DNA from: Clostridia bacterium
GTDB taxonomy: Bacteria; Bacillota_A; Clostridia; Oscillospirales; CAG-272
DNA: 64,000 nt
Direction: 5' to 3'
NCBI GenBank assembly: GCA_017501345.1
Contig: JAFVXC010000024.1
Coordinates: 1 to 64,000 of the forward strand
The notes beneath the pieces were generated by a model that ran no database searches, had not been told where the DNA came from, and worked only from the letters and a program-made list of their open reading frames with translations. The stretch's first letter is position 1, and each line of letters begins with the position of its first letter. Below are positions 18,028 through 27,695 of the stretch, one piece after another. The translations under genes and the position numbers were made by a program.

Positions 18028-18267
18028 ATGAAAAACGTAAAAATCCGTCTTTCCACCATTGCGGACGTTCGTGATTTTGTTAACATCGTAAACCGCACCG
18101 ATGCAGATATCGACCTCATCTCCGGACGATACATCGTTGATGCAAAGTCGATTATGGGAATCTTCAGCCTTGACCTGATGCAACCAATCGAGCTGTCGGC
18201 GCACACCGAAGACGAGGCAATCGTTGCTGAGCTTATGGAAAACCTCAAGCCCTTCATCGTTGACTGA
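18028..18267 (+). CDS. HPr-family protein lacking the phosphorylatable histidine
   Basis: A 79-aa protein with the HPr fold pattern. The regulatory-serine region is well conserved (AKSIMGIFSLDL, matching the Ser46 region of HPr and Crh). The active-site His15 of true PTS HPr is absent: the aligned stretch reads STIADVRDFV. It therefore cannot carry phosphate between EI and EII and is more like Crh, the regulatory paralogue that works with CcpA. It has its own strong promoter and terminator, so it is a single-gene transcript. The regulatory role is inferred from the residues. Confidence 0.85.
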   Translation: MKNVKIRLSTIADVRDFVNIVNRTDADIDLISGRYIVDAKSIMGIFSLDLMQPIELSAHTEDEAIVAELMENLKPFIVD

Positions 18268-18285
18268 TCTGTTTCAATAATGAAA

Positions 18286-18316
18286 GCCCACGCAGAGAAA
18301 ACTGCGTGGGCCTTTT
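18286..18316 (+). terminator. Terminator of the HPr-like gene
   Basis: Perfect stem GCCCACGCAG/CTGCGTGGGC with a 6-nt loop followed by CTTTTGTTTC. It also lies after the converging ABC transporter gene and may serve both. Confidence 0.92.
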
Positions 18317-18335
18317 GTTTCTTTTGTCGACCGTC

Positions 18336-20114
18336 TTAAGTTTCAGCATATTGACTGCTATAAAGCTCGTAATAGAACCCCTTTCTGCGAAGGAGCTCGT
18401 CGTGTGAGCCCTGCTCAATGACCGATCCGTTTTTCATCACGAGAATATTGTCCGCTTCCCGAATCGTTGACAGACGGTGCGCAACGATGAAGCTGGTGCG
18501 CCCTTGCATCATATGTGCAAACGCCTTTTGAATGCGGATCTCGGTTCGTGTATCGATCGAGGAGGTCGCTTCGTCGAGTATGAGCATCGGGGGAAGCGCA
18601 AGCATCACACGTGCAATACAAAGGAGCTGCTTCTGTCCCTGAGACAAGGAGCCGCCGTTTTCCGATAGAAGGGTGTTGTATCCATTCGGCAAGCGCCTGA
18701 TAAAGCTGTGTGCGTGGGACGCCTTTGCCGCCTCGACGACCTCCTCGTCGGTCGCGTCGGGCTTACCCATACGAATATTGTCCTTAACCGTTCCCGCACC
18801 GAGCCAAGTGTCCTGAAGAACCATTCCATAAGAAGCACGCAGAGAGCTTCTCGTTACCGTACGGATATCGTGGCCTCCGACCGAGATCGAGCCCTCGTTT
18901 ACATCGTAAAAACGCATCAACAGATTGATGAGCGTCGTCTTGCCGCACCCGGTCGGTCCGACGATCGCAATGCGTTGTCCAGCTGATACCGTAAGATTCA
19001 GATCCTCGATCAATGGCTTGTCGGGGGTATAGGAGAAGGACACGTCACGAAGGGTTACCGTACCGACAGGATCCTTTAAGACGACCGCGTCACTCGGGTC
19101 GGGTTCCTCCGTTTTTGCATCGATCAGCTCGAACACGCGATCGGCACACGCAAGCGCGTTCTGCAGCTCGGTAATAACGCCCGAGATCTCGTTGAAGGGC
19201 TTTGTGTACTGATTTGCATAGGAGAGAAAGCTCGTCAGCTTACCGACGGTAAACGCCGTGTAGCTACCCGTAGCGAGACAGAGGAATGCGCCGAAAAGCG
19301 TTGCGCCCGTATATACCATACTGTTTACGAAGCGCGTCGAGGGATTTGTGAGCGAGGAGAAGAAGGTCGCGCGCAGGGAAGCCTTTTCAAGACGGCGATT
19401 CACCTCGTCAAACTCCTTCGAAACCGCCTCTCGCTTGTGGAAGGCAGTTACGAGCTTATGATTCATAACCGTTTCATCCATAAGAGCGGTCTGCTCGCCC
19501 TTGATCTCCGCCTGGGATTTAAACATCGAATAGGTGCGGCTCGAGATAAAGGATGCCACTGCGATCGACAAGGGGGTAACGACAAGCACAACCAGCGCTA
19601 TGCGCCAATTGATATAAAGCATAAACGCAAGGGTGCCAAAGATGGTGATGACCCCTGTAAAGAGCTGTGAAAAGCCGAGTAAAACACCGTCTGCAAACTG
19701 ATCGGTATCCGAGATCACGCGGCTGACCGTTTCACCCGTCGGATGCGTATCAAGATAGGAAAGCGGGAGTCGCTGGATCCGATCGAAGGCATCCTTTCGG
19801 ATACGCGCGACGATCCCATAGGTCATATGGTTGCCAAGCACGTTCATCAGCCACTGCAGAAGCGCGGTAATCATAACGGCTACACCGATCTCGATCAGAA
19901 TGGACAGAATAGCGGTAAAATCGACGTTGCCCGCACCGACCGCGAGATCGATCGCATCGCCGACCAGGATCGGCACGTATAACGTGAGCGCGACTGAGAG
20001 AGCAGCAGAAACGAGGGAAAGCAGGAGAAGTAAACGATATCCGCGAAGATAACCGAACACCCGCTTAAGTGTTTTTTTGGAAAAGCCCTTTTTCTTTTGA
20101 TTCGTCTTTTTCAT
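18336..20114 (-). CDS. Heterodimeric ABC exporter, subunit with LSQGQ signature
   Basis: A 592-aa half-exporter: six membrane helices (about 30-330) then an ATPase domain with Walker A GPTGCGKTT, signature LSQGQ instead of the usual LSGGQ, and Walker B LILDEATSSID with the catalytic Glu intact. It overlaps the upstream half-exporter by 4 bp (ATGA). Together they look like a TM287/288 or BmrCD-type heterodimer with one working and one degenerate ATP site. Likely multidrug or lipid export; the substrate cannot be told from sequence. Confidence 0.92.
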   Translation of the reverse strand: MKKTNQKKKGFSKKTLKRVFGYLRGYRLLLLLSLVSAALSVALTLYVPILVGDAIDLAVGAGNVDFTAILSILIEIGVAVMITALLQWLMNVLGNHMTYGIVARIRKDAFDRIQRLPLSYLDTHPTGETVSRVISDTDQFADGVLLGFSQLFTGVITIFGTLAFMLYINWRIALVVLVVTPLSIAVASFISSRTYSMFKSQAEIKGEQTALMDETVMNHKLVTAFHKREAVSKEFDEVNRRLEKASLRATFFSSLTNPSTRFVNSMVYTGATLFGAFLCLATGSYTAFTVGKLTSFLSYANQYTKPFNEISGVITELQNALACADRVFELIDAKTEEPDPSDAVVLKDPVGTVTLRDVSFSYTPDKPLIEDLNLTVSAGQRIAIVGPTGCGKTTLINLLMRFYDVNEGSISVGGHDIRTVTRSSLRASYGMVLQDTWLGAGTVKDNIRMGKPDATDEEVVEAAKASHAHSFIRRLPNGYNTLLSENGGSLSQGQKQLLCIARVMLALPPMLILDEATSSIDTRTEIRIQKAFAHMMQGRTSFIVAHRLSTIREADNILVMKNGSVIEQGSHDELLRRKGFYYELYSSQYAET

Positions 20115-21847
20115 CTTGCGCCCTCCTCCTTTCCGAACTGGGAACGGTGGATCTCCGCATAGATCTCGCAGGTCTTGAGCAGCTCCTCGTGTGTACCGAG
20201 TCCAACCGCTTCGCCGTCCTCAAGAACGAGGATCCGGTCGGCAGATGAAAGGGATGCGGTTCTTTGAGAAACAAGAAAAATTGTCGGCTTATAGGGAAGC
20301 GAGGCAAGTGCATTTCGCAGTTTTCTTTCGGTTGCATAATCGAGCGCCGAGGAGCTGTCGTCAAGGATCAGCACCCGCGGATGCTTAACAAGAGCCCGCG
20401 CAATCGTAAGTCGCTGTCTTTGACCGCCCGAGAAATTTCTTCCGTATTGTTCAACGTGGGCATCCAGGCCTCCGTCCTTCTCACGGACGAAATCCGCCGC
20501 CTGCGCGGCCTCAAGCGCCTCCCAAAGCTCTTCATCGGTTGCGTTTTCATTCCCAAAGCAGAGATTCGAACGGATCGTTCCTCGGAACAGCACCGCTTTT
20601 TGCGGAACAACGCCGATCCGATCACGCAAAGCCTCGAGAGAAAGGGAGCGAACGTCACAACCGTTTACCGTGACCGTTCCGCTCTCGGCATCATAAAAGC
20701 GGGGAATAAGATTCACCACCGAGCTTTTGCCCGAGCCCGTTCCACCTATGATCCCGAAGGTCTCGCCACCTCTTGCAGTAAAGCTGATGCCAGAAAGTGC
20801 CTCATCACCGCCCTCGGTATAACGAAGGGATACGTTTTCGAATCTGACCTCGTCACCGCCTTCTGCTAACGTCTCCACCTCACGGAAGCCCGATTCATAA
20901 TCCTCCGTGCCCGTTTCAAGCACTGCCTGAATGCGGTTTCCCGAGGCAAACGCCTTCGTGATGCTGATGATCAGGCTTGCCATCTTGACAAGCTCGACGA
21001 GGATCTGCGTCATATAATTATAAAGCGCAACAAGCTCACCCTGCGAGATCGCACCGTTGTCGATGCGGATCGCACCGACGTAAAGGAGCGCAATCACCGC
21101 GAAATTCACAACCACGTAGGTGATCGGATTCATCAAAGCCGAAAATCTTCCGACAAAGCGCTGCAGCTTTGTGTGTTCATTATTGGCTGTGGAAAACCGT
21201 TCGGTTTCGGAGCCTTCAAGCCGAAACGCACGGATGACTCGCACACCCGTAAGATTTTCACGCGTCAGCCCGAGAACGTGATCGAGCCGTGTCTGCACCT
21301 TTTTATATAGCGGAATGCCGATCAGCATAATACCGAACACCACGACACACAGGATCGGGATCGTAATGGCGAAAATCATCGCGCTCGGTGTATCGATCGT
21401 AAACGCCATGATCATAGAGCCGAACACGATAAAGGGAGAGCGCAGTAAGAGTCGAAGGGTGAGATTGACTCCCGTTTGCACCTGGTTTACGTCACTCGTA
21501 AGACGGGTGAGAAGAGTAGACGTTCCGACCCGGTCGGTCTCCGAATAAGAAATCCCCTGAATGTGGTGAAACAGCTTGTATCGCACCTTTGTGGCAAATC
21601 CAACGGCAGCCCTTGCCGAAAAATACTGCGCCGTTATCGAGCAGATGAGTCCGACCGCAGCAAGAAGCGCCATCAAAAGCGCGCGCGTGACAATGTAATT
21701 CTTGTCACCCGTTCCGATTCCGTTGTCGATGATATCCGCAACAACAAGCGGCACAAAAAGCTCGAAGAGTGCCTCGAGCATCTTGAAAGACGGCGCAAGG
21801 ATACATTCCTTGCGATATACCTTTAGCATTTTGAGTAAACGGAGCAT
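20111..21847 (-). CDS. Heterodimeric ABC exporter, subunit with degenerate Walker B
   Basis: Partner half-exporter, 578 aa from the ATG at 21847 (AAGG 6 nt upstream; an ATG 15 nt earlier lacks an RBS). Six membrane helices, Walker A GGTGSGKSS, signature FSGGQRQR. Walker B ends LILDDSSSALD, so the catalytic Glu is replaced by Asp. With the partner LSQGQ signature this forms the degenerate site known from heterodimeric exporters, while the other site stays active. Confidence 0.92.
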   Translation of the reverse strand: MLRLLKMLKVYRKECILAPSFKMLEALFELFVPLVVADIIDNGIGTGDKNYIVTRALLMALLAAVGLICSITAQYFSARAAVGFATKVRYKLFHHIQGISYSETDRVGTSTLLTRLTSDVNQVQTGVNLTLRLLLRSPFIVFGSMIMAFTIDTPSAMIFAITIPILCVVVFGIMLIGIPLYKKVQTRLDHVLGLTRENLTGVRVIRAFRLEGSETERFSTANNEHTKLQRFVGRFSALMNPITYVVVNFAVIALLYVGAIRIDNGAISQGELVALYNYMTQILVELVKMASLIISITKAFASGNRIQAVLETGTEDYESGFREVETLAEGGDEVRFENVSLRYTEGGDEALSGISFTARGGETFGIIGGTGSGKSSVVNLIPRFYDAESGTVTVNGCDVRSLSLEALRDRIGVVPQKAVLFRGTIRSNLCFGNENATDEELWEALEAAQAADFVREKDGGLDAHVEQYGRNFSGGQRQRLTIARALVKHPRVLILDDSSSALDYATERKLRNALASLPYKPTIFLVSQRTASLSSADRILVLEDGEAVGLGTHEELLKTCEIYAEIHRSQFGKEEGAR

Positions 21848-21891
21848 AATACACCTTTTCATCCCATAGGGGCAAAGTCAATATCAAAATT

Positions 21892-21920
21892 AGTATACCA
21901 CAAATTTCCGAACGTGTCAA
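21892..21920 (-). promoter_or_regulatory. Promoter of the ABC exporter operon
   Basis: On the minus strand TTGACA (21915-21920), a 17-nt spacer and TATACT (21892-21897), 45 bp before the start at 21847. Confidence 0.82.
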
Positions 21921-21951
21921 TTGGCAAGGACGGAATCTGACGGTTATAAAA

Positions 21952-21983
21952 ACAAAAAACGCATCCTGAAATCAAGATGCGTT
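21952..21983 (-). terminator. Terminator of tRNA-Val
   Basis: Stem AACGCATC/GATGCGTT followed on the minus strand by a long T run, 10 bp after the tRNA. Confidence 0.88.
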
Positions 21984-21992
21984 TTGTTCGGA

Positions 21993-22066
21993 TGGAGACA
22001 ACTGGACTCGAACCAGTGACCCCTTGCATGTCAAGCAAGTACTCTAACCAACTGAGCTATGCCTCC
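21993..22066 (-). tRNA. tRNA-Val(GAC)
   Basis: A 74-nt cloverleaf on the minus strand. The acceptor GGAGGCA pairs with TGTCTCC (one G-U pair), the D arm has AGCTCAGTTGGTTAGAG, the anticodon stem CTTGC/GCAAG holds loop TTGACAT with anticodon GAC, and the T loop is GGTTCGAGTCC. The discriminator base is A; CCA is not encoded. Confidence 0.95.
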
Positions 22067-22078
22067 GCAACGTGATGT

Positions 22079-22107
22079 ATTATACCACATCGAGACTTGC
22101 TTGTCAA
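22079..22107 (-). promoter_or_regulatory. Promoter of tRNA-Val
   Basis: Consensus TTGACA (22102-22107), a 17-nt spacer and TATAAT (22079-22084), 13 bp before the tRNA. The -35 hexamer overlaps the stop codon of the flippase gene upstream. Confidence 0.88.
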
Positions 22108-23801
22108 TACTTTTTTTGCAAATTTTGAAAATTATTTTTTTGCGTGCTTTTCATTCTTTCAGAGACGATAGAAATGGGCTCTGCGGCTACGCTCCGCCTT
22201 GTTTTCTCTTTGAAGCAAAGCCTTCGCCACAGCACCCGCACCTCTCCCGTTCTGATTGCCCCCAATATAAAAAGCAAGAGAACGTAAAGGGATATCGAGA
22301 GCAGAATGTGTATGATGAGCCCCGTAAAGCCTGCAAAAAGCGAAGCTTCGGCTGTAAAAAGAAGGGAAGCGACGATCCTCGTGACAGACGTAGCACCGAT
22401 CACGGAAAAGAGAGGGGCAAACAGTATCCGGAAAAGCTGCGGCTTCATATCAGTCACACACAAAAGCCTCGTAATACTAAGCGCCGCATTTAAGATCTCC
22501 GTAATATAAATAACCGAAATATATCCTTCCATTCCCATTCTCGGGAGGAGAAGATAGACGAGCAGGACCGAAAGAAGGGAATCAATGATGTTGACCTGCA
22601 TACAGTAGACCTGCTCGCCGTGTCCCTTCAGGATGGCATCGACGGCATTGTCAAGATACATGATCGGAACAAGCGGAGCAAGCATACGAATATAATACGA
22701 CACCTCGGCACCGTTCTCAAGCATAGATCCAAGCTCGTACGAGAAGCACAGCAAAATTCCGGATATCCCGATTGAGAAAAGGAGGGCGGTGCGAAAGATT
22801 GCCGTTACGATCCGTTGAACCTTCCTTTTTTCATCCCGAACTCTATATTCAGCGATCTCGGGAACGAGAAGCCCCGAGTAGGAGGAGAGGATTGCAGAGG
22901 GGAATAACACGATCGGCAACGCCACGCCGTGCAGAATCCCGAACGATGACAATGCAATCGAGCGATCTCCGAAATATGCGGTAAGCCCGAGAGGGATCAG
23001 CATATGCTCGATCGTAAGAAGCCCTGAGCGCGCGTATGCGCTGAATGCTACGGGCAAGGAGATTCCGCAAAGCCGACGGCGTAGCTCTGCCTTTGAAGCA
23101 ACTGTTCTCCCGCCCTTCGCTTGCTTTCGCTCGACACAATACAGAAGCCCGATCAGACAAGCAGATAAAATCTCCGAAAGAACACTTCCGAGGACAAGCG
23201 CAAGGCAAGCGCTTTCGATCCCTTTCGGAAATATGTAAAGGAGTAGCATTACCGTGATCCCGATACGCACTCCTTGCTCGATAACACCCGTTATCGCGTT
23301 TTTGTAAACACGGCGAATAGCTGTAAAATAACCGTTAAGCACCGAGGAAAGCGCGATCGGCAAAAGCGAGCACGCAAGGATCTTCAACGAACGAACAACG
23401 CGCTCATCCTTCAGCAGATAGATCCCGATCGGCTTCGCACCGAGAAAGAGCAGGGCGGTCGCAAGAAGCCCGAAAAAGAAGGCATAAGAAAAACACACCG
23501 AGCGTGCCGCACGCACCTCTCCGTAGTCATCTCTCCCGAGTGCCTCGGAGATCATACGTGTCGTTCCGAGCTGAATACCCGATGTCGCAAGCGTGACCGC
23601 AAAGCCGTAAACTCCACCGATCACCGAGTAAAGTCCGATCGCCTCGCTCCCCGCCTCCTCCGTTACAAAAAGCTGGAACGCCATCCCGACGAAGCGCATA
23701 AACAGTGCAACCATCGTGAGAAGAAGCCCATTCAGAAGAAAGGTTTTCAGTCTGTTTTTCGGTGTATGTATTCCGTTCTTTCCGGCTTCATCCTCTGTCA
23801 T
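22104..23801 (-). CDS. SpoVB-like polysaccharide/lipid flippase
   Basis: A 565-aa membrane protein of the MOP exporter superfamily, with about 14 predicted membrane segments. The N-terminus (FVGMAFQLFVTEEAGSEAIG, GLYSVIGGVYGFAVTLATSG) and the repeated pattern in the second half match the SpoVB/polysaccharide-biosynthesis group, which moves lipid-linked wall precursors during spore cortex synthesis. The ATG at 23801 is chosen; the GTG 12 nt upstream is too close to the GAAGGG RBS. Confidence 0.83.
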   Translation of the reverse strand: MTEDEAGKNGIHTPKNRLKTFLLNGLLLTMVALFMRFVGMAFQLFVTEEAGSEAIGLYSVIGGVYGFAVTLATSGIQLGTTRMISEALGRDDYGEVRAARSVCFSYAFFFGLLATALLFLGAKPIGIYLLKDERVVRSLKILACSLLPIALSSVLNGYFTAIRRVYKNAITGVIEQGVRIGITVMLLLYIFPKGIESACLALVLGSVLSEILSACLIGLLYCVERKQAKGGRTVASKAELRRRLCGISLPVAFSAYARSGLLTIEHMLIPLGLTAYFGDRSIALSSFGILHGVALPIVLFPSAILSSYSGLLVPEIAEYRVRDEKRKVQRIVTAIFRTALLFSIGISGILLCFSYELGSMLENGAEVSYYIRMLAPLVPIMYLDNAVDAILKGHGEQVYCMQVNIIDSLLSVLLVYLLLPRMGMEGYISVIYITEILNAALSITRLLCVTDMKPQLFRILFAPLFSVIGATSVTRIVASLLFTAEASLFAGFTGLIIHILLSISLYVLLLFILGAIRTGEVRVLWRRLCFKEKTRRSVAAEPISIVSERMKSTQKNNFQNLQKKY

Positions 23802-23985
23802 AGATAACCGCACCCTTCCGTTTCTCTTTTCTCGGGATTACCCATAAGAAAAATATGCATTTTCGCCTCGGTTTATGTCCATATATAATCCTCACTTTTG
23901 AAACAGATGTTGGTTGAAATATTACAAATTTATAAGGTTCTTCTTGTGCAAAAACTCGATTTTTATTCAACCGTGCTTTTCCCCC

Positions 23986-24015
23986 TTGACAAGAAAATTT
24001 TGTTGTACTATCATA
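23986..24015 (+). promoter_or_regulatory. Promoter of the rubredoxin gene
   Basis: TTGACA (23986-23991), an 18-nt spacer, TATCAT (24010-24015). Confidence 0.7.
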
Positions 24016-24072
24016 TAAGCGTACCACGATTCATCATACCGTAAAAAAGAACACAAGGAGGATACGGCTGCT

Positions 24073-24252
24073 ATGAAGGTATATGCATGTGAGCTTTGCG
24101 GTTACGAATATCGCACAAAGGCAGGAGACCCCGATAACGGAGTTGCTCCCGGCACTGAATTTGAGGAGATCCCCGACACCTGGAGTTGTCCCTTGTGCGG
24201 CGCTTCAAAAGAGGATTTCACTGAAACCGAAGCATCGGACGATTCCGATTGA
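24073..24252 (+). CDS. Rubredoxin
   Basis: A 59-aa mononuclear iron electron carrier. The two iron-binding loops are CELCGY (Cys6, Cys9) and CPLCGA, with the conserved [10 protein letters not shown] segment and W before the second loop. The C-terminus has a short acidic tail. RBS AAGGAGG lies 11 nt upstream. It is a single gene with its own promoter and terminator; in anaerobes rubredoxin passes electrons to oxygen- or peroxide-detoxifying enzymes. Confidence 0.95.
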   Translation: MKVYACELCGYEYRTKAGDPDNGVAPGTEFEEIPDTWSCPLCGASKEDFTETEASDDSD

Positions 24253-24273
24253 CCGAATACGCTTCAATATACG

Positions 24274-24319
24274 GAACGGCTTTTCACTGTGTCTTTACAG
24301 TCAAAAAGCCGTTCTTTTT
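24274..24319 (+). terminator. Terminator of the rubredoxin gene
   Basis: GAACGGCTTTT pairs with AAAAAGCCGTTC, with an inner ACTGT/ACAGT stem, followed by five Ts. Confidence 0.9.
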
Positions 24320-24352
24320 AATGCTCTTACGGCAAATAAAAGGTAAAAACAG

Positions 24353-24381
24353 TTGACAAAGCGTCTAAACTGTGCTATACT
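24353..24381 (+). promoter_or_regulatory. Promoter of asnS
   Basis: TTGACA (24353-24358), a 17-nt spacer and TATACT (24376-24381). The leader to the start codon is only about 70 nt, too short for a T-box. Confidence 0.85.
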
Positions 24382-24456
24382 ACTATGTATGTATAAAATA
24401 ATTTATTCTTTGCGGATGGATACAAACCGTACTCGTCCGAGAAAGTCAGGAATCAA

Positions 24457-25851
24457 ATGAAACGACAGTTTATCAAGGATCTATATGAAAACACCGCGGA
24501 ATATGCGGGTAAGACCGTCACGCTCGGCGGCTGGGTGCGCAACCTTCGCGACAGCAAGGCATTCGGCTTTATCGACCTCAATGACGGTAGCTATTTTAAG
24601 AGTGCACAGGTTGTTTTCGAGAGAGAAAAGATCAATAACTACGATGAGATCGCAAAGCAGAACATCGGCGCGGCACTGATCGTTACGGGTATCGTTGAGC
24701 TTACCCCTACGATGAAGCAGCCCTTTGAGATCAAGGCGACCTCCGTCGAGGTAGAGGGAACCTCCACGCCCGAATATCCGCTTCAGCCGAAGAGACATTC
24801 GGTCGAATTTCTTCGTGAGCAGGCATATCTCCGCCCGAGAACCAATCTCTTCTCGGCAGTATTCCGTGTGAGAAGCGAGGTCGCTTATGCGATCCACAAC
24901 TTCTTCCATTCGCGCGGCTTCGTTTACGTTCATACCCCGATCATTACGGGCTCGGACGCAGAGGGGGCGGGCGAAATGTTCCGTGTTACCACGTTGGATC
25001 TCGAAAACCTTCCCAAAAACGAGGACGGTACGATCGACAACACGCAGGACTTCTTCGGCAAGTCCACAAACCTCACGGTTTCGGGACAGCTTGAGGGCGA
25101 GACCTACGCAATGGCGTACGGCAAGATCTACACCTTCGGTCCTACCTTCCGTGCTGAAAACTCCAACACCGCACGCCATGCGGCAGAATTTTGGATGATC
25201 GAGCCTGAGATCGCGTTTGCCGATCTCGTTGACGATATGGAGCTCGCGTGGGATATGATCCAGGCGATCCTCCACCACGTTCTCGAAAACTGCCAGGCAG
25301 AGCTTCAGTTCTTCAACAGCTTCGTTGAAAAGGGACTGATCGCACGCCTTGAGGCCCTCGCGGCAAGCAGCTACAAACGCGTCACCTATACGGAAGCAGT
25401 TGATCTTCTCCTGAAGAGCGGCGCAGACTTCAAGTATCCCGTAGAATGGGGCATTGACCTCCAGACCGAGCACGAGCGTTACCTTACCGAGCAGGTATTC
25501 AAGTGCCCGATCTTCGTCACCGACTATCCGAAGGAGATCAAGGCGTTCTATATGCGCCTGAACGACGACGGAAAGACCGTTGCCGCTATGGACCTTCTTG
25601 TTCCCGGTGTCGGCGAGATCATCGGCGGTAGCCAGAGAGAGGAGCGTCTTGACGTGCTCCTGTCGAGAATGGCAGACTGCGGACTCAAGGAGGAGGACTA
25701 CTGGTGGTACCTCAATCTCCGCAGATTCGGTGGAACCAAGCACGCAGGCTTCGGTCTCGGCTTCGAGCGTATCATTATGTACCTCACCGGTGTATCGAAC
25801 ATCCGCGACGTCCTTCCGTACCCCAGAACGGTCGGAAACGCTGAATACTGA
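24457..25851 (+). CDS. asnS: Asparagine-tRNA ligase
   Basis: Class IIb aminoacyl-tRNA synthetase charging tRNA-Asn (464 aa). An N-terminal OB-fold anticodon-binding domain (about 15-105, [21 protein letters not shown]) is followed by the catalytic domain with motif 2 ([22 protein letters not shown]) and motif 3 ([15 protein letters not shown]). The family-typical insertion is present. It converges with asnA, so asparagine synthesis and its use for translation lie side by side. Confidence 0.97.
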   Translation: MKRQFIKDLYENTAEYAGKTVTLGGWVRNLRDSKAFGFIDLNDGSYFKSAQVVFEREKINNYDEIAKQNIGAALIVTGIVELTPTMKQPFEIKATSVEVEGTSTPEYPLQPKRHSVEFLREQAYLRPRTNLFSAVFRVRSEVAYAIHNFFHSRGFVYVHTPIITGSDAEGAGEMFRVTTLDLENLPKNEDGTIDNTQDFFGKSTNLTVSGQLEGETYAMAYGKIYTFGPTFRAENSNTARHAAEFWMIEPEIAFADLVDDMELAWDMIQAILHHVLENCQAELQFFNSFVEKGLIARLEALAASSYKRVTYTEAVDLLLKSGADFKYPVEWGIDLQTEHERYLTEQVFKCPIFVTDYPKEIKAFYMRLNDDGKTVAAMDLLVPGVGEIIGGSQREERLDVLLSRMADCGLKEEDYWWYLNLRRFGGTKHAGFGLGFERIIMYLTGVSNIRDVLPYPRTVGNAEY

Positions 25852-25853
25852 TA

Positions 25854-25889
25854 GAAAACGGACAGTGCCGATCGGCACTGTCCGTTTTC
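25854..25889. terminator. Terminator of asnS
   Basis: An almost perfect palindrome: GAAAACGGACAGTGCC pairing with its complement over 18 bp, starting 2 bp after the asnS stop codon and with T runs on both strands. Confidence 0.93.
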
Positions 25890-25898
25890 GTAAACCAA

Positions 25899-25928
25899 CA
25901 AAAATCCCCCCACGATTGTGTGGAGGGA
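25899..25928 (-). terminator. Terminator of asnA
   Basis: On the minus strand TCCCTCCAC pairs with GTGGGGGGA (one T-G pair) and is followed by a T-rich run, 22 bp after the asnA stop. Confidence 0.82.
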
Positions 25929-25950
25929 TATTATTGTATATTTCAGAAAA

Positions 25951-26958
25951 TCAAAGCAAGCGGATGCCTGCCTTTTCGCAAGCCAAAACGGTTTCTGCAT
26001 CCCAAATACTCGACTGCACCTCGCCAATGTGAGCACATCCCATCATCAGCATACAGAGGCGCGATTGACCGATACCGCCGCCGATCGTGAGAGGGAGCTC
26101 GTCACTAAGAAGCATCTTGTGGAAGGGAAGCTCGCGGCGTGCGTCACAGCCCGCAAGGGTAAGCTGACGGTCGAGCGATTCTGCATCAACGCGGATACCC
26201 ATCGAGGAGATCTCAAAGGCGCGTCCGAGCACGTCATTCCAGAACATCAGGTCACCGTTAAGCTGCCAATCGTCATAGTCGGGTGCTCTGCCGTCGTGCG
26301 GCTTTCCCGAGCGGAGCTTTCCGCCGATCTGCATAATAAAGGCGGTCTTGTGTGTACGGACGAATTCGGTCTCACGCTGTGAACCTGTAAGATCAGGATA
26401 GAGGTCCTCAAGCTCCTGCGTCGTAACAAAGGTGACGTTCGGATCAAGCTCAGTATTAAGCTGAGGGAAGCGCACGCGAAGCTGATCGTTGGTCTCAACA
26501 ATCGCACGAACGATCGCACGGACGATAAGCTTCAGATAATCGAGATTGCGGTTATCCTTCGTAATGATCTTCTCCCAGTCCCACTGATCAACGTAGATCG
26601 AGTGGATGTTGTCAAGGTCCTCGTCACGGCGGATCGCATTCATATCGGTATAAAGACCGCCGCCTACGTTAAAATTATAGCGCTTTAATGCAAGACGCTT
26701 CCATTTTGCAAGTGAATGTACGACCTGTGCGTCTACACCGATCGCAGGAACGTCAAAGGAAACGGGGCGCTCGTAACCGTTCAGATTGTCATTCAGACCG
26801 GATGCCTCGGTAACAAACAGCGGCGCGGAAACGCGCTTAAGATTCAGTGCAGAGGAAAACTCCGTCTGAAAGGTGTTTTTGATATAAGCGATCGCGCGCT
26901 GAGTATCGTATTCATCAAGCGCAGGGCGATAGCCGTCCGGAATATATACGCGGTTCAT
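25951..26958 (-). CDS. asnA: Aspartate-ammonia ligase
   Basis: ATP-dependent asparagine synthetase using ammonia (335 aa), structurally related to class II tRNA synthetases. Conserved stretches include [35 protein letters not shown] and GGGIGQSR. The start at 26958 has AGAAGGA 6 nt upstream. It is a single-gene unit with its own promoter and terminator. Confidence 0.96.
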   Translation of the reverse strand: MNRVYIPDGYRPALDEYDTQRAIAYIKNTFQTEFSSALNLKRVSAPLFVTEASGLNDNLNGYERPVSFDVPAIGVDAQVVHSLAKWKRLALKRYNFNVGGGLYTDMNAIRRDEDLDNIHSIYVDQWDWEKIITKDNRNLDYLKLIVRAIVRAIVETNDQLRVRFPQLNTELDPNVTFVTTQELEDLYPDLTGSQRETEFVRTHKTAFIMQIGGKLRSGKPHDGRAPDYDDWQLNGDLMFWNDVLGRAFEISSMGIRVDAESLDRQLTLAGCDARRELPFHKMLLSDELPLTIGGGIGQSRLCMLMMGCAHIGEVQSSIWDAETVLACEKAGIRLL

Positions 26959-27002
26959 AAGTGATCCTTCTTTCCTTAAAACGTGAAAATCATACAAAAT
27001 CT

Positions 27003-27031
27003 ATTATAACAAAAGCAAACAAAAAAATCAA
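27003..27031 (-). promoter_or_regulatory. Promoter of asnA
   Basis: On the minus strand TTGATT (27026-27031), a 17-nt spacer and TATAAT (27003-27008), 45 bp before the start. Confidence 0.82.
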
Positions 27032-27067
27032 TATCTTTTTTCGAGAAAATATAATTTTCGTGAAAAA

Positions 27068-27102
27068 GAAACGCCTTCCGTAGCATAAACGGCAGGCGTT
27101 TT
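27068..27102. terminator. Terminator downstream of the four-helix membrane protein gene
   Basis: AAACGCCTTCCGT pairs with ACGGCAGGCGTTT (one mismatch) around TAGCATAA. Ts follow on both strands. It lies 80 bp past the stop of the minus-strand gene at 27183. Confidence 0.82.
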
Positions 27103-27182
27103 TCGATTTTGATCCATTTTATTTCACCCCGCGCCTCCGCGAAGCCGTCACGGAGGAACCGAAGAAAGCGTGACGCGGCGCT

Positions 27183-27644
27183 TTATTGCTTCTTTGTACG
27201 ATCCGAGGATTCCTTTGACGCAAACAGAGGAGTATACTCTTTCTCTTTATGGAACTCTCGCTTCCATCTTTTTCGGAAGAGCAGGACCGTGCCGTAAGAG
27301 ATCAGATACAGAACAGCAACCACAATGAGCACGATGAACGAGCTCGATGTACTCTTTCCCGAAAAAGCGGGAAGATAAAGAAAGCAGAAAAAGCCGCCCA
27401 CGGTAAAGAGAAGGTGCAAAACAAATTTCACAAAGCCCCCGAGCTTCGGACTCCGATGAAGAAAATTCGCCACCGAAAAGCAAAGAGAAAAGGGGAATAC
27501 AAGCAGGAAGTTCAGCGGAGAGACGACACCGGAAGCGTTATCCGAGATCCCCGTTAAGATAAAGCACAGAAAAAGCACGATGGCGGTATACGTACACGCA
27601 GCGCCGATAAGGATCGAGCGAAGCGCAGAAAGAGGTTTCGACAT
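27183..27644 (-). CDS. Small integral membrane protein, unknown
   Basis: A 153-aa protein with four predicted membrane helices (about 8-32, 41-60, 72-94, 101-122) and a basic C-terminal tail rich in Lys/Glu. No motif was recognised. The RBS AAAGGAG lies 5 nt before the ATG and the gene has its own promoter and terminator, so it is a real single-gene unit. The function is unknown. Confidence 0.75.
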   Translation of the reverse strand: MSKPLSALRSILIGAACTYTAIVLFLCFILTGISDNASGVVSPLNFLLVFPFSLCFSVANFLHRSPKLGGFVKFVLHLLFTVGGFFCFLYLPAFSGKSTSSSFIVLIVVAVLYLISYGTVLLFRKRWKREFHKEKEYTPLFASKESSDRTKKQ

Positions 27645-27695
27645 AAATACTCCTTTAGCATTCGGTGCTTGAAGCGGTTACGCCACTTCAAAGCG

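Noticed and set aside
24382..24456. T-box leader controlling asnS
   Set aside because: The leader is only about 70 nt and has no specifier hairpin or T-box core.
24481..25878. A 465-codon open frame antisense to asnS
   Set aside because: It mirrors asnS almost end to end, has no RBS or family pattern, and arises from the codon bias of the real gene.
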